Below, piece by piece: positions 54,276-63,470 of a stretch of DNA of 64,000 nucleotides. The notes under the pieces were generated by a model. The model was not told the origin of the DNA. It saw nothing but the letters and a program-made list of their open reading frames with translations, and searched no databases. Source of the stretch: Nocardioides ochotonae. GTDB taxonomy: Bacteria; Actinomycetota; Actinomycetes; Propionibacteriales; Nocardioidaceae. The stretch is taken from NCBI RefSeq assembly GCF_011420305.2, contig NZ_CP061769.1:1351001-1415000 (forward strand), given 5' to 3'. Numbering within the stretch: the stretch's first letter is position 1; each line of letters opens with the position of its first letter. A program made the translations under genes and the position numbers.

Positions 54276-55223
54276 GTGCCTCCCTCCCGCCTGTCCCTGC
54301 CATCTCACCTCGCCGCCGCCGTGTTGCTCGTCGCGGCCACCGCGGCGTGCGCCACGTCCGAGCAGGGACGGGCGGGGAGCACCTCGCCGCTCCCGTCGCC
54401 GAGCGGTACGGCGGACGCCGCCCCCGCGGACCCCCGCGGCGTCTTCGTGGCCCTCGAGGAGCGCTACGACGCCCGGCTGGGGATCTTCGCGATCGACACC
54501 CACACCGGCGAGACCGTCGAGCACCGCGCCGACGAGCGCTTCGCCTACGCCTCGACGTACAAGGCGCTGGCCGCGGCGGCGCTGCTCGCTCGCACGGGGG
54601 AGCGGCGCTGGGAGGAGGTCGTCGCCTACGACGCCGACGACCTGGTCACCTACTCGCCCGTCACCGAGCAGCACGTGGGGACCGGGCTGTCCCTGCAGCG
54701 CATCGCCGAGGCGGCGGTCCGGGAGAGCGACAACACCGCCGGCAACCTGCTGCTCGACGAGCTCGGCGGCCCGGCCGGGTTCCAGCAGGCGCTGCGTGAG
54801 CTGGGTGACGACGTCACGGTCGCGGCGCGCCGGGAGACCGCGCTCAACGACACCGCCCCCGGCGACCGGCGCGACACCAGCACCCCGCGCGCCCTTGCAC
54901 AGGTCCTCCAGCTCTACGCCGTGGGCGACGCGCTGCGTCCGCCCGCGCGGCGCACCCTGCTGAGCTGGATGCGCGGCAACGCCACCGGGGACACCCTGGT
55001 GCGCGCCGGTGTTCCCGACGGCTGGCGGGTCGCGGACAAGTCCGGCGCCGCGGCGTACGGCACCCGCAACGACATCGCCGTCATCGAGGTGCCCGGGCGT
55101 GACCCGGTCGTGATGGCGGTCTTCTCCGACCGCGGCACGCCGGCTGCCGAGTACGACGACGCCCTGGTCGCCGAGGCGGCCCGGGTGGCGCTGCGGAATC
55201 TGATCCCTACGTCCGCCGACTGA
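54276..55223 (+). CDS. Class A beta-lactamase lipoprotein
   Basis: 315 residues. Lipoprotein signal ending at Cys25 (LVAATAAC). All class A motifs are present: S93-T-Y-K96 (SxxK), S151-D-N153, E187-T-A-L-N191 (the ExxLN general base), and K255-S-G (KSG in place of KTG). It should hydrolyse beta-lactams in the cell envelope; spectrum cannot be read from sequence. GTG start. No regulator gene is adjacent. Ends convergent with, and 17 bases inside, the HNH gene end. Confidence 0.92.
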   Translation: MPPSRLSLPSHLAAAVLLVAATAACATSEQGRAGSTSPLPSPSGTADAAPADPRGVFVALEERYDARLGIFAIDTHTGETVEHRADERFAYASTYKALAAAALLARTGERRWEEVVAYDADDLVTYSPVTEQHVGTGLSLQRIAEAAVRESDNTAGNLLLDELGGPAGFQQALRELGDDVTVAARRETALNDTAPGDRRDTSTPRALAQVLQLYAVGDALRPPARRTLLSWMRGNATGDTLVRAGVPDGWRVADKSGAAAYGTRNDIAVIEVPGRDPVVMAVFSDRGTPAAEYDDALVAEAARVALRNLIPTSAD

Positions 55224-56466
55224 ATCGGATATCGCCGTTCGGCATCCGTTGGTGCAGATAACGGTCATCGTGGATCAGATGATGGTGATGGCTGCACAGA
55301 AGAATGCCCTTGTCGAGATCGGTCTTTCCGCCCGCTGACCACGGATCCAGATGATGTGCCTCGCACCAGGTCGAGGCAATGGTGCAGCCGTCGGCGCGAC
55401 ATTCCTTGTCGCGAATGGCCAATGCCTTTCGCTGGCCGGGGCTGAAGAGCCGGTTCGTGCGGCCTAGGTCGAGCGGAACCGACCGGGTGCCGAGCACCGC
55501 GGGCACGAGATTGGCCGCGCAGGCCAGGCGACGGGCCTCGCCGGCAGTGATCCGGGAGCCGTCCGCCAGCGTCGCGGAACCCAGCCCCTCGACGAGCGCC
55601 TGGAGGTCCATCGTGATCACCAGCGTCGTGGCGTCGCCGCCGTGCAGCGGCAGCCGGGTGGGGTCGATCGCCTCGAGCAGCGAACAGAATGCCTCGCCGA
55701 GTCGCCGCTCGTAGGGCACGCGCCGCCCGTCCGCAGCCGGCTCATCCGTCGCCCGGCGGGGGTTGGTGAACGACTCGAGCATCGTGGTCAGTCGCAGCGC
55801 CACCGACTCCGGGACCTGGGCCCGGATGATCGCGCTCCCGTCGCCGAGGTGCCGCACGCCCAACGTCGTACGCCGACGGGCGCGGCGCTCCGCGGCGCGC
55901 AGCTGCTCCTCCTCGACCTTCTCGGCCCACTCTGGCGCGACGACCTCGAGCAGCCGCTCGGCCAGGCGGCCCAGCTCCCGCGGCCCGAAGTCGGCCGCCT
56001 GCTCGACCAGATAGGTCTCGGCGCGGGCCAGCATGTCGGCCCACTCCTCCGCGCCGGCCTCGACCAGCGAGAACGCATCGGTCAGGTCGTCGAGCGCGGC
56101 GACCATCACGTGGCCCTGGTCGAGGCTCACGTGCCCGCCCGCCAGCGCCGTACCGACGCGGTGCCAACGCAGCTCGCACGCGGTCCCGAGTCGCTGGAGC
56201 CGTCGGGCGGACGGGCCGGAGGTGTGGGTGCGGTGCGCGACCCAGGCGGCCACGTCGCGACACCCGTCCGTGTCGGCCACGTCGTCGGCGCACGCGATCA
56301 CCCGCGCGTGCATCGCCTGCGCACGGGAGGCGAGATGGGCCGTCATCCGCAACGCCTGACGCTTCTCCGAGATCGACAGAAAGGTCGGATCACGGTCGGC
56401 GATCTTGTCGAGAAAAGCCTCCGCGCACCCCACGTCGGCGAGGTAGGGATGAGCCGTGTCGGCCAT
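55207..56466 (-). CDS. DUF222/HNH endonuclease (13E12-repeat family)
   Basis: 419 residues: N-terminal DUF222 domain (about 20-260) and C-terminal HNH nuclease (CRADGCTIASTWCEAHHLDPWSAGGKTDLDKGILLCSHHHHLIH). Such genes occur in many copies in actinobacterial genomes and are thought to be mobile; REP13E12 members of M. tuberculosis are DNA-damage inducible. A strong ribosome site (GGGAGG) precedes ATG 56466. Codon use near the 3' end is less GC-rich than the neighbours, which fits transfer. Confidence 0.93.
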   Translation of the reverse strand: MADTAHPYLADVGCAEAFLDKIADRDPTFLSISEKRQALRMTAHLASRAQAMHARVIACADDVADTDGCRDVAAWVAHRTHTSGPSARRLQRLGTACELRWHRVGTALAGGHVSLDQGHVMVAALDDLTDAFSLVEAGAEEWADMLARAETYLVEQAADFGPRELGRLAERLLEVVAPEWAEKVEEEQLRAAERRARRRTTLGVRHLGDGSAIIRAQVPESVALRLTTMLESFTNPRRATDEPAADGRRVPYERRLGEAFCSLLEAIDPTRLPLHGGDATTLVITMDLQALVEGLGSATLADGSRITAGEARRLACAANLVPAVLGTRSVPLDLGRTNRLFSPGQRKALAIRDKECRADGCTIASTWCEAHHLDPWSAGGKTDLDKGILLCSHHHHLIHDDRYLHQRMPNGDIRFSRRT

Positions 56467-56514
56467 CGTCGCCTCCCGAGATGAGGTGGTAGAAGATTCG
56501 GTTCCGTAGGGCCG

Positions 56515-56542
56515 ATTCTACCGCTGTTCGAAAGTGTTCGAA
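56515..56542 (-). promoter_or_regulatory. HNH promoter with paired TTCGAA sites
   Basis: On the minus strand -10 TAGAAT (56520-56515) lies about 50 bases before the start. Immediately upstream are two TTCGAA palindromes (56527-56532 and 56537-56542) four bases apart, in the -35/-10 spacer. This resembles an SOS box (TCGAAC-N4-GTTCGA) but is two bases too short. Confidence 0.5.
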
Positions 56543-56616
56543 ATGGGTCGGAAGGTAAAGAGTGAATCTGTGGAAAACTCTGCGGACCTGGGTGACCCCG
56601 TGCGCGCGATCCGGCC

Positions 56617-56772
56617 ATGAGAACGAGGCCGCTCGGGTGGGAACTGGTCTGCTTTCTCGTTGTGTTCGGAGCGCTGGCAGCGGGCATCTTGGTCAAGCGG
56701 TCCCCGCTCACCGGCGTCTCGTTGCCGCCGCCGTCGTCACTCCGGGTCGAGATCCTGGCCACCGCGTCGTAG
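56617..56772 (+). CDS. Possible 51-residue membrane peptide
   Basis: ATG 56617 to TAG 56772. MRTRPLGWELVCFLVVFGAL and AAGILVKRSPL form a basic start and one hydrophobic helix, then a Ser/Pro-rich tail. There is no strong ribosome site. It lies in the 359-base space between the HNH gene and the next minus-strand gene, where nothing else is supported. Confidence 0.35.
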   Translation: MRTRPLGWELVCFLVVFGALAAGILVKRSPLTGVSLPPPSSLRVEILATAS

Positions 56773-56825
56773 CGCGTTCGGGTTTGCCACTGTCGGCCCG
56801 GGACCCGCCCTCCAGACGCTGGGCG

Positions 56826-57248
56826 CTACGCGCTGTGCACGCTCTGCGCCCACACGTTGCCCCAGTCGTCCACTTCAAGCAGTACGCGGTCCTCGCGCCG
56901 CCCAACCGCCATTGCCAGCCAGACCAGCGCCCAGAGTCCGGCGGTGAACAGCGTGAGGAGTGCGTGGAAGAGGTGGGACACGCGGCGACGGTAGCCAAGC
57001 ACGACACCACTGGGCCCTTGGTGCACCATCGTCGCGCTGTTGGTCGTCACCTGGTCTTCGACCGCGAGGGCGAGAGCGCGATTCCGAGAAGGAATGTCGA
57101 GTCGGGCTTCTTGATCGAAGCTCTGTGGGCGGGTCAGCCGCTCGGGGTGGAGCGAGTAGGCGGCGCGGACCCAGCGTGCGCCGTTCCAACGACGCCAAGC
57201 CTTCCCATCCCAGCGAAGGTCCCCGGGCGCGTGCTTGCGACGTGACAT
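56826..57248 (-). CDS. DUF2510-like membrane protein
   Basis: 140 residues from ATG 57248. DLRWDGKAWRRWNGARWVRA is a DUF2510-like Trp-rich motif; a helix around LFHALLTLFTAGLWALVWLAMAV spans the membrane; the tail is short. Function unknown. An in-frame start at 57398 would add 50 residues without ribosome site. Confidence 0.72.
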   Translation of the reverse strand: MSRRKHAPGDLRWDGKAWRRWNGARWVRAAYSLHPERLTRPQSFDQEARLDIPSRNRALALAVEDQVTTNSATMVHQGPSGVVLGYRRRVSHLFHALLTLFTAGLWALVWLAMAVGRREDRVLLEVDDWGNVWAQSVHSA

Positions 57249-57404
57249 GCGATCAGTATGGGTGGGCGCACTGTCAGCGTCAGGTCGACCTTGCATCGCG
57301 ACCGATGACGGTCCGGATTGGCCGCGATCAGCGCGCCCGCTCGTGCGAATGACCGGATGGTTGGATCGCTTGCGGCGCGTGCTCTTCGTCAACACCATGG
57401 CGGG

Positions 57405-57965
57405 ATGAATGACGTGCCCGAACGCTGGAGTCAGGCGAGCGTCTACCCCGACATGTGGGCAGATCCGGCGGCCGATCCTCGCAACAGTGACGGAGTCAGC
57501 CCGGATGGTGAGTTGGCGACGCTGCAGGACTACCTGAGCAGTTACCGATTGACCCTGCTGATGAAGTGCGAGGGGCTGGGCCCCGAGCAGTTGGCGCGCC
57601 GCTCGGTGCCGCCGTCGACCATGTCGCTACTTGGACTCGTGCGTCACCTGGCCGAGGCGGAACGGGACTGGCGCAACTGGTTCGTCCCGGGGGAGCCCGC
57701 GCCGAAGTTGTACGGCGAGGGCGATGCCGATTTTGAGCAAGCGGTCGGCGATCAGCCGACGGTCCACGGCGCACTCGGCGACCTTGCCCGGGAGCAGGCT
57801 GTTACTGACCTGGCGTTGGCCAAGCATCCGGATCTGGCTGAGCGGATCGGCGATCGTGGTATCGCGGTGCGTGAGTTGTGGGTCCACCGGATCGAGGAGT
57901 ACGCCCGGCACTGCGGGCATGCCGACCTGCTGCGCGAGTGCATCGACGGACGAGTCGGGCAGTAG
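57405..57965 (+). CDS. DinB/DUF664 family protein
   Basis: 186 residues from ATG 57405. Four-helix-bundle signatures: LVRHLAEAERDWRNWF and LWVHRIEEYARHCGHADLLRECIDG, supplying the three-His metal site of DinB-like thiol-transferases, some of which use mycothiol in actinobacteria. Substrate unknown. The 205 bases after it (57966-58170) carry only the promoter of the hydrolase gene. Confidence 0.85.
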   Translation: MNDVPERWSQASVYPDMWADPAADPRNSDGVSPDGELATLQDYLSSYRLTLLMKCEGLGPEQLARRSVPPSTMSLLGLVRHLAEAERDWRNWFVPGEPAPKLYGEGDADFEQAVGDQPTVHGALGDLAREQAVTDLALAKHPDLAERIGDRGIAVRELWVHRIEEYARHCGHADLLRECIDGRVGQ

Positions 57966-58170
57966 GTCAGCCTCACGCGTGTCGTCCTACGCGACGGAAC
58001 GTCAACGCCCTCATCTGCCGCGTGGAGGGCGGGTGACGGTCAGGCGGCGAGCCCGCCTGGGCGCCGAGGAGGTGGTGTTCTCGAACGACTTCGCCAGGCG
58101 GCGCGAGCGTCCGAGGCGGCCGTGGGCGACCGAGACCCGCCACGCCGCCGCCTCGTCGTACCCTCCCGCC

Positions 58171-59049
58171 ATGACGGACCTCGAGGTGCACGTCGGCGAC
58201 CGGGTGCTCTCGGTCCGCGACGGCGGCGACCCGCGCGGCGTCCCGGTCGTGCACTTCCACGGCACGCCGGGCTCGCGGCTGGAGGCGGAGCGGGCGGGCG
58301 AGATCGGTCGTCGCATCGGCGTGCGGGTGATCGGCTTCGACAGGCCCGGGTACGGCGGGTCCGACGCCGCGCCGACCAGCCTGCGGCTCGTGGCGCGGGA
58401 CGTCGAGGCGATCGCCGACCGGCTCGAGGTGGAGCGGTTCGCGGCGCTGGGCTGGTCGGGCGGGGGACCCTTCGCCCTGGCGACCGCGGCGGTGCTGGGT
58501 GACCGGGTCACACGGGTCGGGGTGTCGGGCGGACCCGGGCGGGTGGCGGACGTGCCGGGGGCGCGGGACGCGCTCGACGCCAACGACCTGCGAGCGCTGT
58601 CCTACCTCCCCGATGAGCCCGGCCGCGCGGCGGAGCAGTTCCGTGCCGGGAATGCCGAGCTGCTCGACGCCATGATGTCGGTGCGCGACGACGCCTCGGC
58701 CCCGTGGATCGACTGGCAGTGGGGTGCGAGCGACCCGGAGGTGGTCGCCGACGCGGGTGCGCGGCAGGCGCTGTTCGCCTCCTTCCGCGAGGCGCTGCGC
58801 CAGGGGCCGATGGGCATCGCCTGGGACAACGTCGCCTTCGTCGGGCCGTGGGGGATCCGGCTGGAGGACATCACCTGCCCGGTCCACCTCTGGTACGGCG
58901 ACCGTGACGCGATGGTCGCGCCGGCGCACGGCGAGTGGCTGGCCCGCCACCTTCCGCACGCCGAGCTCGTGCGCCACCCGGGCGAGGGGCACCTGCTGCC
59001 GTGGCGGCACTGGGAGCAGATGCTGGGCGTCCTGGTCCGCCCCGTCTGA
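58171..59049 (+). CDS. Alpha/beta hydrolase
   Basis: 292 residues. HFHGTPGSRLEAE is the oxyanion segment, LGWSGGGPFALA the nucleophile elbow, YGDRDAMVAPAHGEWL the acid region and HPGEGHLLPWRHW the catalytic His. ATG 58171 is six bases after -10 TACCCT (58159-58164), making the gene leaderless; an in-frame GTG at 58033 was considered less likely. Substrate unknown. Confidence 0.88.
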   Translation: MTDLEVHVGDRVLSVRDGGDPRGVPVVHFHGTPGSRLEAERAGEIGRRIGVRVIGFDRPGYGGSDAAPTSLRLVARDVEAIADRLEVERFAALGWSGGGPFALATAAVLGDRVTRVGVSGGPGRVADVPGARDALDANDLRALSYLPDEPGRAAEQFRAGNAELLDAMMSVRDDASAPWIDWQWGASDPEVVADAGARQALFASFREALRQGPMGIAWDNVAFVGPWGIRLEDITCPVHLWYGDRDAMVAPAHGEWLARHLPHAELVRHPGEGHLLPWRHWEQMLGVLVRPV

Positions 59050-59075
59050 TCCGGCGGCGCGGGGGAGCGGGTCGC

Positions 59076-59312
59076 TCAGCTCTCCGGCAGCGCGGCGAAC
59101 GCGCGCTGGGTGTCGCGGTACCAGCCGAGCGACTTCTTCGGGTGCCGCCAGCGGCCCTTCATCGCGTCGCGCGCCTCCTGGTGGGTGGCGTCGCCGGCCT
59201 TCTCGGCCTCCTTGAGGTGGCGGTCCTGGGCGTTGATCACGTCGTCGGCGCTCTCGCCGCGGTGGGCGAGGTCGCAGGGTCCGCCGAGGTCCCGGCAGGT
59301 CATCGTCTTCAT
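59076..59312 (-). CDS. DUF1059 small protein
   Basis: 78 residues: MKTMTCRDLGGPCDLAHRGE and HLKEAEKAGDATHQEA, the DUF1059 pattern with two cysteines and His. A longer C-terminal tail (about 30 residues) than usual. ATG 59312 with GGGAGA upstream. Function unknown. Confidence 0.8.
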   Translation of the reverse strand: MKTMTCRDLGGPCDLAHRGESADDVINAQDRHLKEAEKAGDATHQEARDAMKGRWRHPKKSLGWYRDTQRAFAALPES

Positions 59313-59389
59313 GTCGTCTCCCGATGGGTGCGGTGGGCTTCCTGTGCTGATGACGAACCGCGGCGACCAGGTGTGACCGGACCGCGAGC

Positions 59390-60277
59390 TCAGGTCCGAT
59401 CCCGTGGTCGGTCGCCGTCGCGGCGTACGACCTGCGCCAGCACCTCGGGCGCCGCGCGGAAGGTGATGGCACGCACCACCCCGTCCTCGACGGCGAAGTC
59501 GAAGACGACCTTCGCGGCGCCGAGGTGGAACCACGCCGTGCCCGGACGCCCGTCCACGAGGACCGGGAGCACCGCGGTGGCGCTGCCGTCGAAGAACGTC
59601 GCCACCTCCTCGCGCCCGGCGATCCGTTGCGGGGTGCCGGCCAGCACCGCGGCCTCGTCGGCGCCCACGGTCGCGTCGGGCGCCAGCAGGCGCAGCAGCC
59701 CCTCGAAGTCGCCGGCCTTCGCCGCGGCCATGAACGCGTCCACGACCTGCCAGTCCGCGAGCCGGTCCTCGGCGCGCGGCTGCGCGACCTTGGCGCGTGC
59801 CCGCGAGGCGAGCTTGCGTGCCGCGGTCGGCGTGGTGTCCAGCACTGCCGCGATGGTCGGGAACTCGAACCCGAAGCTGTCGTGCAGCACGAAGGCGACC
59901 CGCTCGCGAGGCGAGAGCCGGTCGAGCACCACGTGCAGCGCCAGGCCGACCGAGTCCGCGAGCACCACGTCGTCGGCCGGGTCGCCGGCGGCTGCAGCGT
60001 CGGCGGGCTCGACGTCGGCGACCGGCTCCGGGGTGCGGGCGCGCAGCCGGTCCAGGCACAGCCGGGTGGTGACGGTCGTCAGCCAGGCCGGCAGGCTCTC
60101 GATCTCGGTGTCGTTGCGGTGCAGGCGCAGCCACGTCTGCTGCACGATGTCCTCGGCCTCGGCGTGGTCGCCCAGCACCCGGGCCGCGATCGCGACCAGG
60201 CGCGGCCGCTCTGCCTCGAACCGCGCTGCCTCGAACCGCGCTGCCTCGGCCTGCGTGCTCTCGTCCACGGCACCCAC
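59390..60277 (-). CDS. ECF41-like RNA polymerase sigma factor
   Basis: 295 residues. Sigma-2 (RLVAIAARVLGDHAEAEDIVQQTWLRL) and sigma-4 (LSPRERVAFVLHDSFGFEFPTIAAVLDTTPTAARKLASRARAKV) domains are followed by a SnoaL-like C-terminal domain (VVDAFMAAAKAGDFEGLLRLLAPDATV) that regulates activity in ECF41 factors. No anti-sigma gene is present, as expected. A 15-base tandem repeat (60211-60225, 60226-60240, partial to 60247) near the start codes for a doubled EAARF unit. The usual carboxymuconolactone-decarboxylase-like partner gene is not adjacent. Confidence 0.9.
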   Translation of the reverse strand: MGAVDESTQAEAARFEAARFEAERPRLVAIAARVLGDHAEAEDIVQQTWLRLHRNDTEIESLPAWLTTVTTRLCLDRLRARTPEPVADVEPADAAAAGDPADDVVLADSVGLALHVVLDRLSPRERVAFVLHDSFGFEFPTIAAVLDTTPTAARKLASRARAKVAQPRAEDRLADWQVVDAFMAAAKAGDFEGLLRLLAPDATVGADEAAVLAGTPQRIAGREEVATFFDGSATAVLPVLVDGRPGTAWFHLGAAKVVFDFAVEDGVVRAITFRAAPEVLAQVVRRDGDRPRDRT

Positions 60278-60334
60278 CCTTCCACCCGGGGCGGATCGGC
60301 GCTCAGAGGATTGTGGTCAGCACGCCCCGTCCGC

Positions 60335-61810
60335 TCAGATCTCCGCCCACCCCTTCGCGCGCTCGACGGCGGCCAGCCAGCGGCGGTGGTCGGCGTCGGC
60401 GTCCTCGCGGGCGCGGGAGGGGGTGAAGGAGCGGTCCAGGGTCCAGGTCTCGCGCAGCTCGTCGGTGGAGGACCACACCCCGGTGCCGAGACCGGCCAGG
60501 AACGCCGCACCCAGGGCGGTGGTCTCGATCATCCGCGGCCGCTCGACCGGTACGCCGACCTGGTCGGCCTGGATCTGGCAGAGCAGGTCGTTGGCCGCGG
60601 CCCCACCGTCGACGCGCAGCGCGGACGGCTCGCCGGGCATCGTCTCCAGCACGTCGCGGACCTCGAAGGCGATCGCCTCGAGGGTGGCCCGCACCAGGTG
60701 GGCGCGGGTGGTGCCGCGGGTGATGCCGACGATCAGCCCGCGCGCGTGCGGGTCCCAGTGCGGGGCGCCGAGGCCGGTGAGCGCGGGCACGAAGACCACG
60801 CCGTCCGAGGACGACACGGTGGCCGCGATCGCCGCGGTCTCGGCCGCGGAGCCGACCAGCTGCAGCCCGTCGCGCAGCCACTGAACCGCCGCGCCGGTCA
60901 CGAAGATGGACCCCTCGAGGGCATAGGTCAGCTCGCCCTCGGGGGAGCGCCAGGCGGCCGTGGAGAGCAGCCCGGCGTCCGAGCGCTCCAGGGTGGTGCC
61001 GGTGTTGGTGAGGATGAAGGACCCGGTGCCGTAGGTGCACTTGGAGTCGCCGACGTCGAAGCAGGTCTGCCCGAACAGCGCCGACTGCTGGTCCCCGGCG
61101 ATGCCGGCGATCGGCAGCGAGAGGTCGAGGAACGTGCGCGGGTCGGTCACCGCGACCTCGCCCCAGTTGGGCACCAGCTCGGGCAGCGCGTCGTCCGGCA
61201 CCCCGAACAGCTCGCACAGCTCCTTGCTCCAGGTACCGGCCTCGAGGTCGAGCAGCAGGGTGCGGCTGGCGTTGGAGATGTCGGTGACGTGGTGCAGGCC
61301 GCGGGTCATCCGGGCGATCAGGTAGGAGTCGACGGTGCCGATCGCGTAGCGCCCCGACTCCACCAGCGCCCAGGTGTGCGGCTCGTGCTCGGCCAGCCAG
61401 GCCAGCTTGGTCGCGGAGAAGTACGGGTCCAGCCGCAGCCCGGTCAGCTCGCGGACCCGGTCCTCGTGCCCGGCCTCGCGCAGCCGCACGCACACGTCCG
61501 CCGTACGCCGGTCCTGCCACACGATCGCGCGGCGCGGGGAGCCGAGGGTGTCGCGGTCCCACAGCAGCACCGTCTCGCGCTGGTTGGTGATCCCGACGGC
61601 GGTCAGGGCGGAGCGGTCCACCAGGGTGAGCACCTCGCGGACCGCCTCCAGGGTGGCCTGCCAGATCTCCTCGGGCGCGTGCTCGACCCAGCCGGGCCGC
61701 GGGAAGTGCTGCCGGAACTCCTGCGACGCGCTGGCCTCGACGCTCCCCTCGGGGGTGACGACGACTGCGGTCACGCCGGTGGTGCCGGCGTCGATGGCCA
61801 GAACGCTCAT
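60335..61810 (-). CDS. glpK: Glycerol kinase
   Basis: 491 residues, FGGY family. VLAIDAGTTGVTAVVV opens the ATP site; GITNQRETVLLWDRDT, IVWQDRRTADVC, GIAGDQQSALFGQTCF and DGGAAANDLLCQIQAD are family marks. Phosphorylates glycerol to glycerol-3-phosphate. ATG 61810 is seven bases after -10 TAGGGT (61823-61818); longer starts cross this promoter. No glpF or glpD is next to it. Confidence 0.95.
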   Translation of the reverse strand: MSVLAIDAGTTGVTAVVVTPEGSVEASASQEFRQHFPRPGWVEHAPEEIWQATLEAVREVLTLVDRSALTAVGITNQRETVLLWDRDTLGSPRRAIVWQDRRTADVCVRLREAGHEDRVRELTGLRLDPYFSATKLAWLAEHEPHTWALVESGRYAIGTVDSYLIARMTRGLHHVTDISNASRTLLLDLEAGTWSKELCELFGVPDDALPELVPNWGEVAVTDPRTFLDLSLPIAGIAGDQQSALFGQTCFDVGDSKCTYGTGSFILTNTGTTLERSDAGLLSTAAWRSPEGELTYALEGSIFVTGAAVQWLRDGLQLVGSAAETAAIAATVSSSDGVVFVPALTGLGAPHWDPHARGLIVGITRGTTRAHLVRATLEAIAFEVRDVLETMPGEPSALRVDGGAAANDLLCQIQADQVGVPVERPRMIETTALGAAFLAGLGTGVWSSTDELRETWTLDRSFTPSRAREDADADHRRWLAAVERAKGWAEI

Positions 61811-61848
61811 GGGCGGCACCCTAGCGAGGGGCCGCATGGCGCGGGGGC

Positions 61849-62661
61849 TCAGCCGGCGCGGACGATCTCCAGCACCCGACGGTCCACCCAGGACAGGTCC
61901 GGCGCGACGCGCATCTCGAGGTTCTCCACGCCCACCCAGGTGCGGAAGTCCGGCTGCCCGGCGGCGCGGGCGTGCTCCTCGAGGGTCTGCTCGAGCTCGG
62001 GGGTGAGGACCACCTTGTCCTCCTCGCTCGAGGCGGTGAGGTAGAGGTCGTTGAGGCCCAGCAGCCGCTCCAGCTCGGGGATCGGCGCGGCGTGGTCGTC
62101 GACGCGCAGGTCGACGGCGATGTCGTCGTTGCCGCCGTACCCCGCCTCGTCGCGTACGACGAGCAGCGCGGCGGACTGCCGCCCGCGCCAGTCGCCTCCG
62201 GCGGCGTCACCGGCGGCCAGCGCGGCGAGCAACCGGCGCTCGAAGGGCTCCTCGGCGCTCTCGAGCCAGGTGCGCTCCATCGCCTCGATGACCTCGGGGC
62301 CGGCCAGGCAGTTGCCCTGGATGGCGTAGCCGTCACCGGTGGTGTGACCCGCGTAGGTGACGCAGCCGCGCCCGGTGTGGCTGGCGGCGCCGCCGTCGGA
62401 GTCGACGATGCCGACCTGGCGGTGCTCGCGGCCCTCGTCCTCCTCGAGCAGCCGCTCCAGCGCGATCTCGGCGGTCGCGCCCTCGTCGAGGTGGGACAGC
62501 GCCAGCCCCTTGTAGGCGACGTTGGCGTCGGCCTGGGTCGCGATCGCGCCCACCTGCGCGACGGCGGCCGGCACGGCGGAGCCCACCGCGAGGAACTTCG
62601 AGGCGACGGCGACGCCCCAGGACTCTCCGTCGGCGGACCGGGCCACGATCGAGAACGTCAT
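61849..62661 (-). CDS. DUF1028 Ntn-hydrolase-like protein
   Basis: 270 residues. DUF1028 pattern: [61 protein letters not shown]. The N-terminal Thr2 could be the nucleophile after Met removal. Substrate unknown. ATG 62661 follows -10 TAACCT (62673-62668) by six bases. Ends close to glpK start. Confidence 0.88.
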   Translation of the reverse strand: MTFSIVARSADGESWGVAVASKFLAVGSAVPAAVAQVGAIATQADANVAYKGLALSHLDEGATAEIALERLLEEDEGREHRQVGIVDSDGGAASHTGRGCVTYAGHTTGDGYAIQGNCLAGPEVIEAMERTWLESAEEPFERRLLAALAAGDAAGGDWRGRQSAALLVVRDEAGYGGNDDIAVDLRVDDHAAPIPELERLLGLNDLYLTASSEEDKVVLTPELEQTLEEHARAAGQPDFRTWVGVENLEMRVAPDLSWVDRRVLEIVRAG

Positions 62662-62727
62662 GGCTGAAGGTTAGACAGGCCCGCGCGTTCCCCGGCGATC
62701 GGCGTGCCGCCGCCGTTACGGTGAGCC

Positions 62728-63393
62728 GTGCTCAACGACGTCTCGCGCCGAACCCGCCTGTACACCTTCGTCATGGGGCTGAGCGTCGGCCTGGTCTTCG
62801 GCCCCTTGGTGGCGACCATCGCCCGGCCCCTCGACGTCGGCATCGGCTCCGTGATCGCCTTCCCTGTCGCCGCGATCGTCGTCATGGTCCTGGCGAGCAA
62901 CGTGATGTTCGCGTCGCTGTACCTCGACACCTTCCGCTTCTGGGAACAGGTGGTCGTCGGGTCCCAGGAGATCGTCGCCGGCACCGTCTCGACGGTCTCC
63001 GTACCGGGCCGTGTGCTGACGCACCGGATCTCGCGCGGCCGACCGCACTTCTCGATCCTCGGCGGCCGGCAGGCGGGGGAGGGACTGCTGCTGCCCGTCA
63101 CGGTCGTCGGCGACGGCCCGCCGCGGCGCGTCGCCCTCCTCGCGCCGGTCCTGCCCGCGCTCCAGCACCGGGACGCGCCGCTCGTGGTGGCCCTGCACCC
63201 GGAGCGCCCGGAGGTGGGCGTCCTCGACGACCGGGTCGGCGTCGCCGACCTCGAGGCCGCCGCCCACGACCCGCGCTGGGCCGACCGGCTGCCGACCAAC
63301 GGCAGCACCGCCGGAGGCTGGGGGAAGCTGGTGGCGTGTGGCCTGGCCGGTGCGTTGGTGGCAGGCGTGCCCGTGTTCGCGCTGCTCACCTGA
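62728..63393 (+). CDS. Membrane protein of unknown function
   Basis: 221 residues. Two N-terminal helices ([21 protein letters not shown] and [21 protein letters not shown]), a soluble middle and a C-terminal helix ([20 protein letters not shown]). GTG 62728 follows -10 TACGGT (62717-62722) by five bases. Divergent from the DUF1028 gene. Confidence 0.72.
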   Translation: MLNDVSRRTRLYTFVMGLSVGLVFGPLVATIARPLDVGIGSVIAFPVAAIVVMVLASNVMFASLYLDTFRFWEQVVVGSQEIVAGTVSTVSVPGRVLTHRISRGRPHFSILGGRQAGEGLLLPVTVVGDGPPRRVALLAPVLPALQHRDAPLVVALHPERPEVGVLDDRVGVADLEAAAHDPRWADRLPTNGSTAGGWGKLVACGLAGALVAGVPVFALLT

Positions 63394-63470
63394 GCGACCG
63401 CGCTGGCCGCGGCTCGGCTGTCGTCGCTAGGGTCGCTGGTGGAACATCCACGGACGAACCAGGAGGACCC

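Noticed and set aside
56527..56542. LexA (SOS) box
   Set aside because: Two bases shorter than TCGAAC-N4-GTTCGA; kept only as a possible operator.
58033..58170. N-terminal extension of the alpha/beta hydrolase from GTG 58033
   Set aside because: A GGAGGG lies close, but the added residues are Arg-rich and the ATG at 58171 has a fitting -10 and the family N-terminus.
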